This document shows positions 63,958 to 64,000 of a DNA stretch of 64,000 nucleotides, one piece after another; the first letter of the stretch is position 1; each line of letters starts with the position of its first letter. The stretch lies in contig OU015568.1 of the NCBI GenBank assembly GCA_907165135.1, positions 9,742,501 to 9,806,500 on the forward strand, written 5' to 3'. Under the pieces are notes generated by a model, which worked only from the letters and a program-made list of their open reading frames with translations, searched no databases and had not been told where the DNA came from. This stretch comes from Oikopleura dioica (lineage: Eukaryota > Chordata > Appendicularia > Copelata > Oikopleuridae). Both the position numbers and the translations under genes were made by a program.

Positions 63958-64000
63958 AAAAATGAGAAATGCAAAAGAGAAATTCTCCGTTCAACGAAAA

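Overview
This window is from a compact animal nuclear genome. Most introns I could place are about 40-65 bp. Neighbouring genes are often only 70-100 bp apart and run in same-strand blocks. Several introns appear to have GA, GC or GG in place of the 5' GT. Together with chordate-like proteins (CEP120, TM9SF4, GLG1, OGFOD1, CPTP, PET117, TMEM161), this fits an appendicularian tunicate close to Oikopleura. That assignment is inference: I saw no spliced leader, rRNA or mitochondrial sequence that would settle it.

Layout. 1-5.93 kb (minus): 5' part of a cGMP-dependent protein kinase gene, cut by the left edge. Its second intron (3.8 kb) holds a 3.5-kb TA-flanked inverted-repeat element filled by about 50 copies of a 55/56-bp satellite. 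6.2-9.3 kb (minus): OGFOD1, interrupted by a hAT-like MITE with a perfect 8-bp target duplication, and YIPF4. 9.7-16.6 kb (minus): a tight, operon-like series ARHGAP12/15-type RhoGAP, DNAJC19, PET117 and EXOSC10. 17.45-19.45 kb (plus): a coiled-coil protein with Tudor-like repeats. 19.7-22.7 kb (minus): CEP120. 24.4-27.0 kb (minus): G protein beta subunit with unusually long flanks. 29.2-37.7 kb (minus): TM9SF4, GLG1 and TMEM161, three membrane proteins, at least two of them from the Golgi/endosomal system.

38.2-41.0 kb is a nested repeat block bounded by about 215-bp inverted arms and a near-perfect 8-bp target duplication. It contains head-to-head 21-bp minisatellites and a fold-back element. 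41.1-42.7 kb (minus): an unidentified coiled-coil protein. 43.0-51.9 kb (minus): CCT1 (with a 574-bp fold-back MITE in one intron), OLA1, CPTP, PPWD1 and NF-YB. 51.9-56.5 kb is gene-poor, with a tRNA-derived element and unresolved ORFs. 56.5-61.5 kb (plus): an unrecognised multi-exon single-pass membrane protein with several non-GT introns. 62.1-64 kb (minus): 3' exons of one or two unidentified genes, one reaching the right edge.

Most of the genes are housekeeping functions (RNA decay, mitochondrial import and COX assembly, Golgi transport, chaperonin, splicing-associated cyclophilin). The unusual biology is in the repeats: several transposon-like units sit inside introns or exons, and in a genome with ~45-bp introns they account for the few very large ones. 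Exon coordinates are hand-derived from splice motifs and reading frame. Coordinates of multi-exon genes are start-to-stop spans.
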